Assembly: GCA_029552545.1 (NCBI GenBank)
Contig: JAKPDO010000050.1
Coordinates: 62,001 to 126,000, forward strand
From: Planctomycetota bacterium
Lineage (GTDB): Bacteria > Planctomycetota > Phycisphaerae > Sedimentisphaerales > Anaerohalosphaeraceae
Length of the DNA: 64,000 nt
Direction: 5' to 3'
A program made the translations under genes and the position numbers. The notes under the pieces are model-generated. The model made no database searches. It was given only the letters and a program-made list of their open reading frames with translations, and was not told where the DNA came from. Below are positions 24,019-33,456 of this stretch, piece by piece; position 1 is the first letter of the stretch; each line of letters begins with the position of its first letter.

Positions 24019-24474
24019 TTGAAAACAGCGGTCAAACGATTGTATGAAGGGTTGTTCCTGGTGGATTCGGCGCTGGCGGCGTCGGATTGGGACGGTGTCC
24101 TGGGAACCATTCGCAAGTTTCTGGAGCGGGCCGGCGCGGACATTGTGAGCTTGAAGAAGTGGGATGACCGTCGGCTGGCCTATGAGGTGGAAGGCAAGAG
24201 CCGCGGCACGTACATTCTGGCGTATTTTCACTGCGAGCCGTCGCGGGTGCACGGGATTGAGCGGGATGTGAACCTGTCGGAGCGTGTGCTTCGCGTGCTG
24301 ATTCTTCGTGCAGACCGGATGAGCCGGGAGGATATGGAAAAACCCACGCCGGCGGAACTGCATCCGGAAGGCAGCTCGATGCCGGTGCCGGAACCGCTGG
24401 AAGAGGCGGACGATACAGCCGCGGAGGTAGCAGGTGCGGAACCGGCGGGCGACGAACCGGCGGCCTCTGAGTAA
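24019..24474 (+). CDS. rpsF: 30S ribosomal protein S6
   Basis: Binds S18 in the platform of the small subunit. The S6 fold is clear: YEGLFLVDSALA, KKWDDRRLAYEVEGKSRGTYILAYF and RVLRVLILRAD; an acidic Ala/Glu-rich C-terminal extension follows. An in-frame ATG at 24004 exists, but it sits on top of GGGAGG (24005-24010), which is ideally placed for TTG 24019, so TTG is preferred (151 residues); ATG would add five residues. Starts the conserved rpsF-ssb-rpsR-rplI-dnaB run. Confidence 0.93.
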   Translation: MKTAVKRLYEGLFLVDSALAASDWDGVLGTIRKFLERAGADIVSLKKWDDRRLAYEVEGKSRGTYILAYFHCEPSRVHGIERDVNLSERVLRVLILRADRMSREDMEKPTPAELHPEGSSMPVPEPLEEADDTAAEVAGAEPAGDEPAASE

Positions 24475-24542
24475 ACAGGAAGGCGGTCGTGCGGGAGCGG
24501 CCTGTCGGGCCGGTTTCAGCACTCAGGACAGGAGAACGGACG

Positions 24543-24968
24543 ATGGCCAGTTTGAATAAAGTACTGCTGATGGGGAATCTGACGCGGGACCCGCAGGTGA
24601 CGTATCTGCCCAGTCAGACGCCGGTGGCGGAGTTTGGTTTGGCGGTGAACCGCGTGTTCAAGAAGCAGGACGGCACGGAAGGCAAAGAAACCTGCTTTGT
24701 GGACTGCCAGATGTTCGGCAGGCGCGCGGAGGCGCTGGCCAAGTATGTCAAGAAGGGCGACCCGCTGTTTGTGGAGGGTCGTCTGAAGCTGGACCAGTGG
24801 CAGGCGCAGGACGGCAGCAAGCGGAGCCGGCTGAGGGTTTTTGTGGAGAACTTTGAGTTTATCGGCCGCGGCGGGGGTGCAGCGGGTGCCGGCGGGGTCG
24901 AGGAGACGGACCTGCCGGAAGTGCCGGATGCGTTTTCACCGCCGCCGAGCGATGATATACCGTTTTAA
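24543..24968 (+). CDS. ssb: Single-stranded DNA-binding protein
   Basis: 141 residues. OB-fold: MASLNKVLLMGNLTRDPQVTYL, FVDCQMFGRRAEALAKYVKKGDPLFVEGRL, followed by a short Gly/Pro linker and the acidic partner-binding tip DDIPF. ATG 24543 has AGGAGA 9 nt upstream; upstream in-frame starts lack family similarity. Between rpsF and rpsR as in most bacteria. Confidence 0.96.
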   Translation: MASLNKVLLMGNLTRDPQVTYLPSQTPVAEFGLAVNRVFKKQDGTEGKETCFVDCQMFGRRAEALAKYVKKGDPLFVEGRLKLDQWQAQDGSKRSRLRVFVENFEFIGRGGGAAGAGGVEETDLPEVPDAFSPPPSDDIPF

Positions 24969-24995
24969 GAACTTTTGAAATCAGGAACCAAAACG

Positions 24996-25253
24996 ATGGC
25001 GAAAGAAACAGGACCCAGCAAAAAGAAAAAGAAATTTTTGACCACTCTCCGGGAGCAGACGCAGTGCCGGTTCTGCCGGGAAGGCCGGCGGTACATCGAT
25101 TACAAAGATGTCGAGGCGCTGCAGAAGCTGCTGACCAATCGCGGCAAGATTTTTTCCCGCAAGCGGAGCGGCAACTGTGCCAGTTGTCAGCGAAAAGTGA
25201 AGCTGGCGATTAAGCGGGCCCGGTTTATGGCGCTGCTTCCGTTTACGGCCTAA
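24996..25253 (+). CDS. rpsR: 30S ribosomal protein S18 (zinc-type)
   Basis: 85 residues. [19 protein letters not shown] and [15 protein letters not shown] are S18 signatures. Two Cys pairs, CRFC and CASC, show that this is the zinc-binding (C+) form; Cys-lacking forms exist in other bacteria. ATG 24996 with CAGGAA upstream; an in-frame TTG at 24975 was rejected. Confidence 0.96.
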   Translation: MAKETGPSKKKKKFLTTLREQTQCRFCREGRRYIDYKDVEALQKLLTNRGKIFSRKRSGNCASCQRKVKLAIKRARFMALLPFTA

Positions 25254-25324
25254 GGAAGATTCCTGCCGGACGAAGGCGGTTTTTTCAGGAGAGTGCAAAC
25301 CAGCAGAATGACAGGAGTCAAGCG

Positions 25325-25807
25325 ATGAAAGTATTACTGTGTGAAGACGTAGCCAAACTGGGATGGCTGGGTGACATTGTCGAAGTCAAAGACGGCTATG
25401 CCCGCAATTATCTGCTGCCGCAGGGGTTGGCGGTGATTCCGACGGAGGCGGCGATTCGGTCGCTGGCGGAGGAAAAGGCGCGTCGCGCCGAAGCCCGGCG
25501 TCTGGCTCGTCTTGAGAAAGAGCGGCTGAGTGCTTCGCTGGAAGGCGTTGAAATTTCCCTGACGGCCAGGGCCAACGAACAAGGGCATTTGTTCGGTTCC
25601 GTAACGGAAACGGATATTGCCGAGGCGCTGCAGCGGAAAGGGTTTGCCGTGTCAGCGGAGATGGTGCATCTGGAAGCCCATATCAAGGAAGTGGGAACGC
25701 GCGATGTCGTCATCAAGACGGCGTCGGATTTGAAGGCGACGGTGCGGGTCATCGTGGCCGCAGAGGAAGCAGTCCTTGGCACAGACGAAGAAACCAGCGG
25801 TCAATAA
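25325..25807 (+). CDS. rplI: 50S ribosomal protein L9
   Basis: 160 residues. N-terminal domain VLLCEDVAKLGWLGDIVEVKDGYARNYLLPQGLA is a direct match to L9; then a long connecting helix rich in Glu/Arg/Ala and a C-terminal domain (GHLFGSVTETDIAEAL). AGGAG lies 9 nt upstream of the ATG. The 3' end overlaps the dnaB start by 32 nt. Confidence 0.96.
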   Translation: MKVLLCEDVAKLGWLGDIVEVKDGYARNYLLPQGLAVIPTEAAIRSLAEEKARRAEARRLARLEKERLSASLEGVEISLTARANEQGHLFGSVTETDIAEALQRKGFAVSAEMVHLEAHIKEVGTRDVVIKTASDLKATVRVIVAAEEAVLGTDEETSGQ

Positions 25808-27203
25808 TCGCTCCGCGGGGTCTGCGGAAGGAGCAGAGGGGGTTGCGGGACGGAAGATCCCTGCATCTCCGGAGGCCGAGGCGGCCCTGCTCGGCTCGAT
25901 GATTCTGGACCCGCTGTGCATCGGACGGGTGGTGGAACATCTGAAGGCGGATTCGTTTTCACTGCCGGAGCATCAGCTGGTGTTTGAAGCGCTGGTGCAT
26001 CTGTTTGAAGAGCGGCGGGAAGTGGACCTGGTGACGCTGAAGGACGAGCTGGAAAAGCAGGGACATCTGGCGGCCGTGGGGGGGATGGAGTATGTGCTGC
26101 GGCTGGCGGAAGCGGTGCCGACGGCGGCCAATTATGAGTACTATATGCAGATTGTCCAGCAGAAGTCGATTCTGCGGGATTTGGCGTATGTCTGTCAGGA
26201 GATTCTGCAGGATGTCTGCGACCCGACCGGGGAAAGCGATGAGAAGCTGGATGAGGCCGAAAAGAAGATTTTCCAGGTGACGGAGCGGAAAATCAGCGGG
26301 ACGGCCGAACCGATTCGCAATCTGATTTATCAGGCGTTTGAGGCGATTGACGCCCGCAAAGGAGGCACCGGTGTCACGGGGGTGCCGACGGGGTTTCGGG
26401 AGCTGGATGATTTGCTCGGCGGGCTTCAGTACGGGGATATGATTATTGTGGCGGGCCGTCCGAGCATGGGCAAGACCAGTTTTGCCCTGAATATGGCTGA
26501 ATACATCGGGGCGGATGCGGACCTTCCGGTCGTGATTTTTTCTCTGGAAATGAGCAAGCAGCAGCTGACGGAGCGTTTTTTGTGCAGCCGGACGGGTCTG
26601 AACCTGCAGATGCTCCGCAAGGGGTTAATCAGCACCGAGCAGCATCAGCAGCTGGTGGAGGAAGGGGCGCGGCTGTCCGAAAAGCCGATTTTTATTGATG
26701 ATACACCGGGTCTGACGCCGCTGATGATACGGGCCAAATGCCGGCGGCTTAAAAGCCAGTATCAGATTCAGGCGGTGTTTATTGATTATCTGCAATTGAT
26801 GAGTTTGGGGGGCAAGGTGGAGTCGCGTCAGCAGGAAATCAGCACAATTTCGCGTTATTTGAAGTCGCTGGCTCGGGAGCTGGCGGTTCCGGTGGTGGTG
26901 CTCAGTCAGCTGAACCGGGCGCCGGAGGGCCGGGAGGACCATCGTCCGCGGATGAGCGACCTGCGGGAAAGCGGCAGCATTGAGCAGGATGCCGATGTGA
27001 TTCTGCTGCTGCATCGGGAATCGTATTACCGGCGTTCAGACGGGGAAGATGCCGCCGAGGACAATACCGCCGAGGTGATTGTGGCCAAGCAGCGAAACGG
27101 GCCGACAGGAAAGATTGATTTGCTGTTTGACGGTGCATGCACGCGGTTTCGTGAAAAATATCGGGGCTCTGTGCCGGAGGACTATCGCGAGCCGCCGATT
27201 TGA
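25776..27203 (+). CDS. dnaB: Replicative DNA helicase
   Basis: Unwinds DNA at the replication fork. 475 residues. N-terminal domain PASPEAEAALLGSMILDP; Walker A GRPSMGKTSFALNMA; Walker B region VFIDYLQLM; and the C-terminal VLSQLNRAPEGREDHRPRMSDLRESGSIEQDADV characteristic of DnaB, including the arginine-finger region. No intein. TTG 25776 preceded by GAGGAAG is the only plausible start because no other start codon precedes the N-terminal domain. Confidence 0.95.
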   Translation: MAQTKKPAVNNRSAGSAEGAEGVAGRKIPASPEAEAALLGSMILDPLCIGRVVEHLKADSFSLPEHQLVFEALVHLFEERREVDLVTLKDELEKQGHLAAVGGMEYVLRLAEAVPTAANYEYYMQIVQQKSILRDLAYVCQEILQDVCDPTGESDEKLDEAEKKIFQVTERKISGTAEPIRNLIYQAFEAIDARKGGTGVTGVPTGFRELDDLLGGLQYGDMIIVAGRPSMGKTSFALNMAEYIGADADLPVVIFSLEMSKQQLTERFLCSRTGLNLQMLRKGLISTEQHQQLVEEGARLSEKPIFIDDTPGLTPLMIRAKCRRLKSQYQIQAVFIDYLQLMSLGGKVESRQQEISTISRYLKSLARELAVPVVVLSQLNRAPEGREDHRPRMSDLRESGSIEQDADVILLLHRESYYRRSDGEDAAEDNTAEVIVAKQRNGPTGKIDLLFDGACTRFREKYRGSVPEDYREPPI

Positions 27204-27240
27204 GGACAGAAGCGGCGAGAAACAGACAGGAGGTTGCCGA

Positions 27241-29544
27241 ATGCGAACAGGATGGCTTTTCGGAATGATTTTGGCGGTATGGCTGACGGCGGAGTCCTTT
27301 GTGCAGGCACAGGAGGACCAGCCGGAGGGGCTTGTCATCGGGTCGATTGAGACGGCCGGCACCGTGACGCTCACCCGTGCGCAGGTGCTGTCCACTGTGC
27401 GGGCCCGGGTGGGGCAGGTGTTTCGGGCGGAGCAGGCCGCAGAGGATGTGAAGCGGCTGGCCTCGCTGGAGGGGGTGGATACGGCCTATTACAATGCGAA
27501 GGTCGCTGACGGCAAGGTGGTACTCACTTATGTGATTGTGGAGAAGAACCTGATTCGCTCCATTGTTCTGCAGGGCAACAAGAAGGTCAGTGATTCGCGT
27601 CTGCTCAGCGAGCTGGGAATCAAACAGGGGGATTATCTGGACCAGTTTCAGGTCAAATCGGGGGCGGAAAAACTGAAAGAGTATTACCGGAAGAAGGGCT
27701 ATTCGCAGGCGAAGGTGACACTGGATGAGAGCCGGCTGATTGTCGGACAGGTGATTTTTACGATTGAGGAAGGCCCGCGAACCAAAATCCGCAAGGTGGT
27801 TTTCGAGGGCAATGAAGCGTTCTCGGATGAGCAGCTGCTCAAGGCCGTCAAAACGCGTCCGAAGAAGTTTCTGGTGTTTCCGGTGTATTGGGACCAGGAG
27901 CAGATGAGCAAGGATGAGCAGCTGCTGCTGGATTTTTACCGCAAGCAGGGGTATCTGGATATCAAGGCGGAGTCTTCGGTATCGTTCAGTGAGGACCGAA
28001 AGACAGCCGACGTGACGTTCCGGGTGACGGAAGGGCCGCAGTACAAGGTGGAATCGATGGTGCTCAGCGGCTATTTGTTTGAAGATGAAGAGGCGCTTCG
28101 GTCGGAGCTGAAACTGAAGCCCGATTCGCCGTTCAGCCCGGACCGGCTGGAGTATGATGTCAAAAAGATTCGCGGCCGTTATCGGTCGGAAGGATATCTG
28201 GATGTGCAGGTGGAAACGGTGCGGAAGGAGCTGGAGGGGCATCGGGTAGCCGTGGAGCAGAAGATTACGGAAGGACCCCGGTACCGCGTCGGCCAGATTA
28301 CGATTACCGGCAATCGGATGATTAAGGATTATGCCATTCGCCGGGTTCTGGATGAGGAGGGGTTCCGTCCGGGCAGCTGGTATGACGGAGCGGCGGCTTC
28401 GGGTGACGGGAAGGGCGAACTGGAAAAGATTGTTCAGCAGACGACGGCGGCCCAGTCGGTGACGATTGTGCCCAGCGGGACGGAACCGCAGCGTCGGGAT
28501 GCGCTGGTGCAGATTGCGGAGGGGCAGACCGGGACGATTATGCTGGGGGCGGGGATTGCCAGCGACAGCGGTCTGATCGGTCAGATATCGCTGGACCAGC
28601 GGAACTTTGATATTACGGACTGGCCGACGAGTTTTTCGGATTTGTTTACCGGCAAGGCGTTTCGCGGGGCCGGCCAGCGGTTTCGGGCGATGTACAGTCC
28701 GGGCCGCCGGTGGACGAGTTATTCGGTCAGTTTTACTGAGCCGTATCTGTATGACCAGCCGCTGGCGCTGGATTTGGCATATTCCGGCTTTACACGGATT
28801 CGGGAATCATATGATGAAAAGAGGACCGGACCGAGTTTCGGTCTGACGCGCCGGTATGCGGATGACTGGCGGAGAGGGATTTCGTTTCGGTTTGAAAATG
28901 TGAGCATTGAGAATCTGGAAAGCGATGCGCCGTCAGAGGTGCTGGATGTTCGGGGGGACAATCTGCGGCTTGGAACACGGTTCTGGGTGGGACTGGACAA
29001 GACCGACAGCCGATTTCGCCCAAGCAAGGGATACAATTTTGATGCCGGGTATGAACAGGTGCTCGGCGACCACACCTACGGCCTGGTGACGGCTACCCAG
29101 CGGTGGTATAAGACGTTGTATGAGGATTTGGCCGAACACAAGACGATCCTGGAAACCAAGCTGTTCGGCGGCACGGTGGTCGGCAGCAGTCCGACGTATG
29201 ACCGGTTTTACGGCGGGGGCATCGGGTCGATTCGGGGCTTTCGGTATCGAGGCATCAGCCCGCGCGGCGAGAATGATGACCCAATCGGCAGCGACTGGAT
29301 GGTTCAGGGCAGTGTGGAGGCTGCCATTCCGCTGGGCAGTGAGACGTTTTCATGGCTGCTGTTTACGGATGCCGGCTTATTTGAGAGCGGGCCGGTACGC
29401 ACATCGGTTGGAACGGGAATTCAGATTCTGATTCCGCAGATTTTCGGACCGGTGCCGATGCGGTTTGAACTGGGGGCTCCGATTACGAAAGATGATGATG
29501 ATGAAACGCAGGCCTTCAGTTTCTCGGTGGGGGCTCTGTTTTGA
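27241..29544 (+). CDS. bamA: Outer membrane protein assembly factor BamA
   Basis: Inserts beta-barrel proteins into the outer membrane. 767 residues: signal peptide (RTGWLFGMILAVWLTAESFVQA), then five POTRA-like modules recognisable by GNKKVSDSRLLSEL, EGNEAFSDEQLLKAV, GYLFEDEEALRSEL and TGNRMIKDYAIRRVL, then a C-terminal barrel containing GGGIGSIRGFRYRGISPR, which carries the conserved IRGF barrel motif, and ending in FSFSVGALF with a terminal aromatic residue. ATG 27241 has GGAGG 9 nt upstream. Followed by skp and lpx genes, as in Proteobacteria. Confidence 0.94.
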   Translation: MRTGWLFGMILAVWLTAESFVQAQEDQPEGLVIGSIETAGTVTLTRAQVLSTVRARVGQVFRAEQAAEDVKRLASLEGVDTAYYNAKVADGKVVLTYVIVEKNLIRSIVLQGNKKVSDSRLLSELGIKQGDYLDQFQVKSGAEKLKEYYRKKGYSQAKVTLDESRLIVGQVIFTIEEGPRTKIRKVVFEGNEAFSDEQLLKAVKTRPKKFLVFPVYWDQEQMSKDEQLLLDFYRKQGYLDIKAESSVSFSEDRKTADVTFRVTEGPQYKVESMVLSGYLFEDEEALRSELKLKPDSPFSPDRLEYDVKKIRGRYRSEGYLDVQVETVRKELEGHRVAVEQKITEGPRYRVGQITITGNRMIKDYAIRRVLDEEGFRPGSWYDGAAASGDGKGELEKIVQQTTAAQSVTIVPSGTEPQRRDALVQIAEGQTGTIMLGAGIASDSGLIGQISLDQRNFDITDWPTSFSDLFTGKAFRGAGQRFRAMYSPGRRWTSYSVSFTEPYLYDQPLALDLAYSGFTRIRESYDEKRTGPSFGLTRRYADDWRRGISFRFENVSIENLESDAPSEVLDVRGDNLRLGTRFWVGLDKTDSRFRPSKGYNFDAGYEQVLGDHTYGLVTATQRWYKTLYEDLAEHKTILETKLFGGTVVGSSPTYDRFYGGGIGSIRGFRYRGISPRGENDDPIGSDWMVQGSVEAAIPLGSETFSWLLFTDAGLFESGPVRTSVGTGIQILIPQIFGPVPMRFELGAPITKDDDDETQAFSFSVGALF

Positions 29545-29623
29545 AAGTCAAAAGTTGAAAAGCAAGACTCGAAACGAGGAAGCAGCGGAAAGACTATTTT
29601 TCAGATTCGGAAAGGCGAACGAA

Positions 29624-30226
29624 ATGAACGGACACAAAGGACATGGATGGATTTTGACGGCGATGCTGGCGGGTTGTGCGGCGTGGATGATTTTTCAGCA
29701 GGGATTTGCGGCGTCTGAGGAGAAATATGCCCCGGCACGGATTGGGGTTGTGGATGTAACGAAGATTCTGGAAAACTGCAAAAAGAACAAGCAGTGGCAG
29801 GAAAAGGCGGAGGCGGACCGCAGCCGGGTGCAGGCGGAGTTTCAGCAGATGCGCAAGGACCTGGAGGCCCTGCAGGCGAATATCAAGCAGCGCAAGCCCG
29901 GCAGCAGCGATTATTTTGCCCTGATGGGCGAGTATGAGGAGAAGCGGGCCGTAATGGAAGGGCGCAATACGTTTTACGAGAATAAATTCACGCAGGAAAT
30001 GCAGCAGTGGATGGAGGCGCTGTACAGCGATTTTCTGAAGGTGATTGAGATGGTGGCCCGGGAGAAGGGGCTGGATATGGTGGTGGGCAAGGAGACCCTG
30101 GAGATGCCGGCGCCGACGCTGCGGGATTTTATGCTGAGCGTCAAGACGCAGAAGGTGCTGTACAGCCGGCCGGAACTGGATATTACGGATGAGGTGCTGG
30201 CGGCTCTGGATAAGCTGAGCAATTAG
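29624..30226 (+). CDS. skp: OmpH/Skp-family periplasmic chaperone
   Basis: 200 residues: signal anchor or signal peptide (GWILTAMLAGCAAWMIFQQGFAA), then IGVVDVTKILENCKKNK, a long charged coiled coil (EKAEADRSRVQAEFQQM) and a C-terminal beta segment (EKGLDMVVGKETLEMP), the Skp plan. Binds unfolded outer-membrane proteins in the periplasm and hands them to BamA. ATG 29624 with AAAGGCG upstream. Between bamA and lpxD, the standard place. Confidence 0.85.
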   Translation: MNGHKGHGWILTAMLAGCAAWMIFQQGFAASEEKYAPARIGVVDVTKILENCKKNKQWQEKAEADRSRVQAEFQQMRKDLEALQANIKQRKPGSSDYFALMGEYEEKRAVMEGRNTFYENKFTQEMQQWMEALYSDFLKVIEMVAREKGLDMVVGKETLEMPAPTLRDFMLSVKTQKVLYSRPELDITDEVLAALDKLSN

Positions 30227-30250
30227 TCAGACGGGAAAAGGATTTAAGAA

Positions 30251-31309
30251 ATGGAAGGCGGACCTTCGGTTCGGGAAATGACGGTAGCGGAGCTGGCGGA
30301 ACGGCTGGGGGGGCGGCTGTGCGGACCGGGGCGGCAGACCATTCGCGGCGTCAATACGCTTCGGGATGCGTCGCCGGAGGACGTGAGTTTCCTGACGGAG
30401 GAAAAGCATCGTCCGCTGCTGGCGGATTGCCGGGCGGCGGCGGTTTTGGTTCCGCAGGAGGCGGAGAACTGCCGTCCGGCGCAGATTGTTGTCGGCAATG
30501 TTCAGAAGGCCCTGATTGAGGCGCTGAAGCTGTTTGCCCCGCCGCTGACGAGCTGGAAGGGTGTGCATCCGACGGCGGTTGTGGAACCGGATGCGGTTCT
30601 CGAAGAGGGCGTCGGCATCGGTCCGAATACGTATATCGGTCATCAGGTTCGCATCGGGGCCTATACGGTCATCGGGGCCAACTGCAGCATCGGGGAGCGG
30701 ACGCAGATTGGGTCGCGCTGCCGGCTGGACAGCAATGTGGTGGTATATCACGACTGCCGCATCGGGAACTTCTGCATCCTGCAGTCGCACTGCACGATTG
30801 GGGCGACGGGCTTCGGATATGCGTTTGTGGACGGCCGACATCAGCTGATTCCGCACAACGGCGGGGTGATTCTGGAGGATGGGGTGGAAATCGGGGCCAA
30901 CAGCTGTGTGGACCGGGCGAAATTCGGTCAGACGGTTGTCGGGGCCGGCACCAAGATTGATAATTTGGTGCAGGTCGGGCATAATGTGCGCATCGGCCGA
31001 ATGTGTCTGCTGGCCGGACAGGTCGGGCTGGCGGGCAGTGCGGTGCTCGGGGATGGGGTTGTGCTGGGCGGACAGGTGGGGGTTGCAGACCATATAACAA
31101 TCGGCTCCGGGGCGATGGCCGGAGCGGCGGCTACGATTGTCGAGAATATCGAGCCGGGCAGTCAGGTTTGGGGAACCCCGGCTCAGGACATTGCGGCGGA
31201 AAAACGCTCGGCTGTGTGGTACCGTCGGCTGCCGAAACTGGCCGAAGACGTTAAGGAATTGAAGAAAAAGGTACAGCAGCTTGAAAATGCAAAAAACAAT
31301 CCGGCATGA
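30251..31309 (+). CDS. lpxD: UDP-3-O-acylglucosamine N-acyltransferase
   Basis: Third step of lipid A synthesis. 352 residues: N-terminal uridine-binding domain (VAELAERLGGRLCGPG, IRGVNTLRDASPEDVSFL), then many hexapeptide repeats (VLEEGVGIGPNTYIG, IGANSCVDRAKFGQTVVG, VQVGHNVRIG, catalytic His in the latter), then a C-terminal helical extension. Start ATG 30251 is 24 nt after skp. End overlaps lpxC. Confidence 0.95.
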   Translation: MEGGPSVREMTVAELAERLGGRLCGPGRQTIRGVNTLRDASPEDVSFLTEEKHRPLLADCRAAAVLVPQEAENCRPAQIVVGNVQKALIEALKLFAPPLTSWKGVHPTAVVEPDAVLEEGVGIGPNTYIGHQVRIGAYTVIGANCSIGERTQIGSRCRLDSNVVVYHDCRIGNFCILQSHCTIGATGFGYAFVDGRHQLIPHNGGVILEDGVEIGANSCVDRAKFGQTVVGAGTKIDNLVQVGHNVRIGRMCLLAGQVGLAGSAVLGDGVVLGGQVGVADHITIGSGAMAGAAATIVENIEPGSQVWGTPAQDIAAEKRSAVWYRRLPKLAEDVKELKKKVQQLENAKNNPA

Positions 31310-32588
31310 GGGAGAACTGTCCGGACGCGGGCTGTTTTTCGGACAGGAAGCCCATGTAGTGTTTCGGCCTGCCGAGCCGGACACGGGGATTGTGTTCGTC
31401 CGGACGGATTTGGAGCGTCCGGTTCGGATACGGGTCTGTCCGGAGTCGATTGTCGAGCGGCAGCGACGGTCCGCGCTGGGCAACGGGGATGTGCTGATTG
31501 AGACATCGGAGCACTGTCTTGCAGCGGCGGCGGCGCTGGGGCTGGACAATCTGATTATTGAGATGGATGCATCGGAACTGCCGGGGTTTGACGGCAGCAG
31601 CGAGGAGTATTTCAAGACGCTGGTGAAATGCGAGCCGGTGGAACAGAATAAGCCCCGTCGGGAGCTGGTGATTCGCGAGCCGGTGTGCATTCAGGACGGA
31701 GAGAAGGCGATTTATGCACTGCCGGATGCAACGGGGGGGCTGCACCTGACGTTTGATATGGATTATACGCAGCATACGGGGATCGGCCGGCAGACGTATT
31801 CGTGCCGGCTCAGCGAGGCGCATTTTGCGACCCATCTGGCGCCGGCGCGGACGTTTGTTCTGGAGGCGGAGGCCCGTCAGATGCAGGCGGCGGGAATCGG
31901 GACGCATCTGAGCCCGCGTCAGATTCTGGTGATCAGCTCCGACGGACCCATTCGGAACAGTTATCGGTTTCCGGATGAGTGTGTGCGTCATAAGGTGGTG
32001 GATTTGATCGGGGATTTGATGCTGGCCGGGATGCCGATTGTCGGCCGCATTGTGGCCTACAAGAGCGGGCATGCCCTCAACCACCAGCTGGTAAAGGCCC
32101 TGATTGAACAGGACCGAAAGCACCGCGGTCTGAGTCCGGCGGGCAAACCGCTGCTGGATATCCGGCGGATTCAGAAAATCCTGCCGCATCGGTATCCGTT
32201 TCTGCTGGTGGATAAGGTGATTGAGGTGGAGGAGGACCGTCGGATTACGGCGGTGAAAAATGTGACCATCAATGAGCACTTTTTCCAGGGGCATTTTCCG
32301 GGTGCGCCGGTGATGCCGGGAGTGCTGATTGTCGAGGCGATGGCGCAGGTGTGCGGGCTTTTGTTTGCGCAGACGCTGGAGCACACCGGCAAACTGGCGG
32401 TGCTGCTGACGATGGACCAGGTGAAGATTCGCAAGTCGGTTGTGCCGGGGGATCAGCTGATTCTGACGGCGGAGGCCGACAAGGTGCGCAGCCGTGCGGC
32501 CAAGTGCAGCTGTACGGCAAAGGTGGGCTCGGAAATTGTGGCCGAGGCTCAGCTGAAGTTTATGCTTGTTGACGATGAAGTTGGATAA
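31287..32588 (+). CDS. lpxC/fabZ: LpxC-FabZ fusion (UDP-3-O-acyl-GlcNAc deacetylase / 3-hydroxyacyl-ACP dehydratase)
   Basis: About 433 residues. Residues 1 to about 285 are LpxC, the zinc deacetylase that commits lipid A synthesis: ETSEHCLAAAAALG (metal His), FPDECVRHKVVDLIGDL (HKxxDxxGD zinc site) and SGHALNH. Residues about 290-433 are FabZ: LPHRYPFLLVDKV (catalytic His) and GAPVMPGVLIVEAMAQV (catalytic Glu). Both domains look intact, with no stop or frame break between them. Similar fusions are known in Bacteroidetes and some other phyla. ATG 31287 is chosen over TTG 31281; the gene overlaps lpxD by 23 nt. Confidence 0.95.
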   Translation: MQKTIRHEGELSGRGLFFGQEAHVVFRPAEPDTGIVFVRTDLERPVRIRVCPESIVERQRRSALGNGDVLIETSEHCLAAAAALGLDNLIIEMDASELPGFDGSSEEYFKTLVKCEPVEQNKPRRELVIREPVCIQDGEKAIYALPDATGGLHLTFDMDYTQHTGIGRQTYSCRLSEAHFATHLAPARTFVLEAEARQMQAAGIGTHLSPRQILVISSDGPIRNSYRFPDECVRHKVVDLIGDLMLAGMPIVGRIVAYKSGHALNHQLVKALIEQDRKHRGLSPAGKPLLDIRRIQKILPHRYPFLLVDKVIEVEEDRRITAVKNVTINEHFFQGHFPGAPVMPGVLIVEAMAQVCGLLFAQTLEHTGKLAVLLTMDQVKIRKSVVPGDQLILTAEADKVRSRAAKCSCTAKVGSEIVAEAQLKFMLVDDEVG

Positions 32589-32624
32589 ACGACGAAACCA
32601 GAATAGCGGAGGAATCAAACGAGT

Positions 32625-33434
32625 ATGAGTACACAGATACATCCCACGGCGGTGGTGCATCCGAGCGCGCAGCTGGGGGATGGTGTAGTAATCGGTCCGT
32701 ATTGTGTTGTGGAAGAAGGGGTGACAATCGGGGACGGGACGGTCCTGGATGCGCACGTGATTATCGGAAAGCGGACGCAGCTGGGCTGCCGGAATCGGCT
32801 GTTTCCGAACTGTGTCATCGGCAAGCCGCCGCAGATTTTGGGGGCCAACGACCAGACGCCGATCGGCGGGCTGAAAATCGGGGATGACAATGTGATTCGG
32901 GAGTTTGTGACGATTCACCCGAGCATGCATCCGGACGAGCAGACGATTGTCGGCAGCAGCAACCTGCTGATGATTGGGGTGCATCTGGGGCATGACTGTG
33001 TTCTGGAAGATAAAATTGTCATCAGCAACTATACGCAGGTGAGCGGCCACTGCAAGATTGAGATGGGGGCCTGGCTGAGCGGGCTGGTGGCGATTCATCA
33101 GTTTTGTACAGTGGGCAAGTGGTGCTATGCGGCGGGCTATACGGGGATTAATCACGATGTGCCGCCGTTTGTGATTATCAGCGGGCATTATCCGCACGAA
33201 GTTCGGGCGCTGAACAAGCGCGGAATGGCGCGGGCCGGACTGAATGACGAGCAGAAGGCGGCGCTGTTTGAGGCGTTCAAGTTTATCTGGCGAAGCGACA
33301 AGCCGGTTCTGGAGCAGGTGCGCCTGCTGGCGGAGCGTGACGGGCTGTGTGAGCCGGTCAAAGCGATTGTAGATTCGCTTTTGAACAGCAGCCGGCAGCG
33401 GTTCGGACGGTATCGGGAACTGTTCCGGGATTAA
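32625..33434 (+). CDS. lpxA: UDP-N-acetylglucosamine O-acyltransferase
   Basis: First step of lipid A synthesis. 269 residues: left-handed beta-helix of hexapeptide repeats from HPTAVVHPSAQLGDGV to about residue 190, including LVAIHQFCTVG with the catalytic His, then a helical C-terminal domain (ALNKRGMARAGLNDEQ). AGCGGAGGAA precedes the ATG. Follows the LpxC-FabZ fusion. Confidence 0.95.
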   Translation: MSTQIHPTAVVHPSAQLGDGVVIGPYCVVEEGVTIGDGTVLDAHVIIGKRTQLGCRNRLFPNCVIGKPPQILGANDQTPIGGLKIGDDNVIREFVTIHPSMHPDEQTIVGSSNLLMIGVHLGHDCVLEDKIVISNYTQVSGHCKIEMGAWLSGLVAIHQFCTVGKWCYAAGYTGINHDVPPFVIISGHYPHEVRALNKRGMARAGLNDEQKAALFEAFKFIWRSDKPVLEQVRLLAERDGLCEPVKAIVDSLLNSSRQRFGRYRELFRD

Positions 33435-33456
33435 CGGGAAAGGAAAGCGCCGGACG

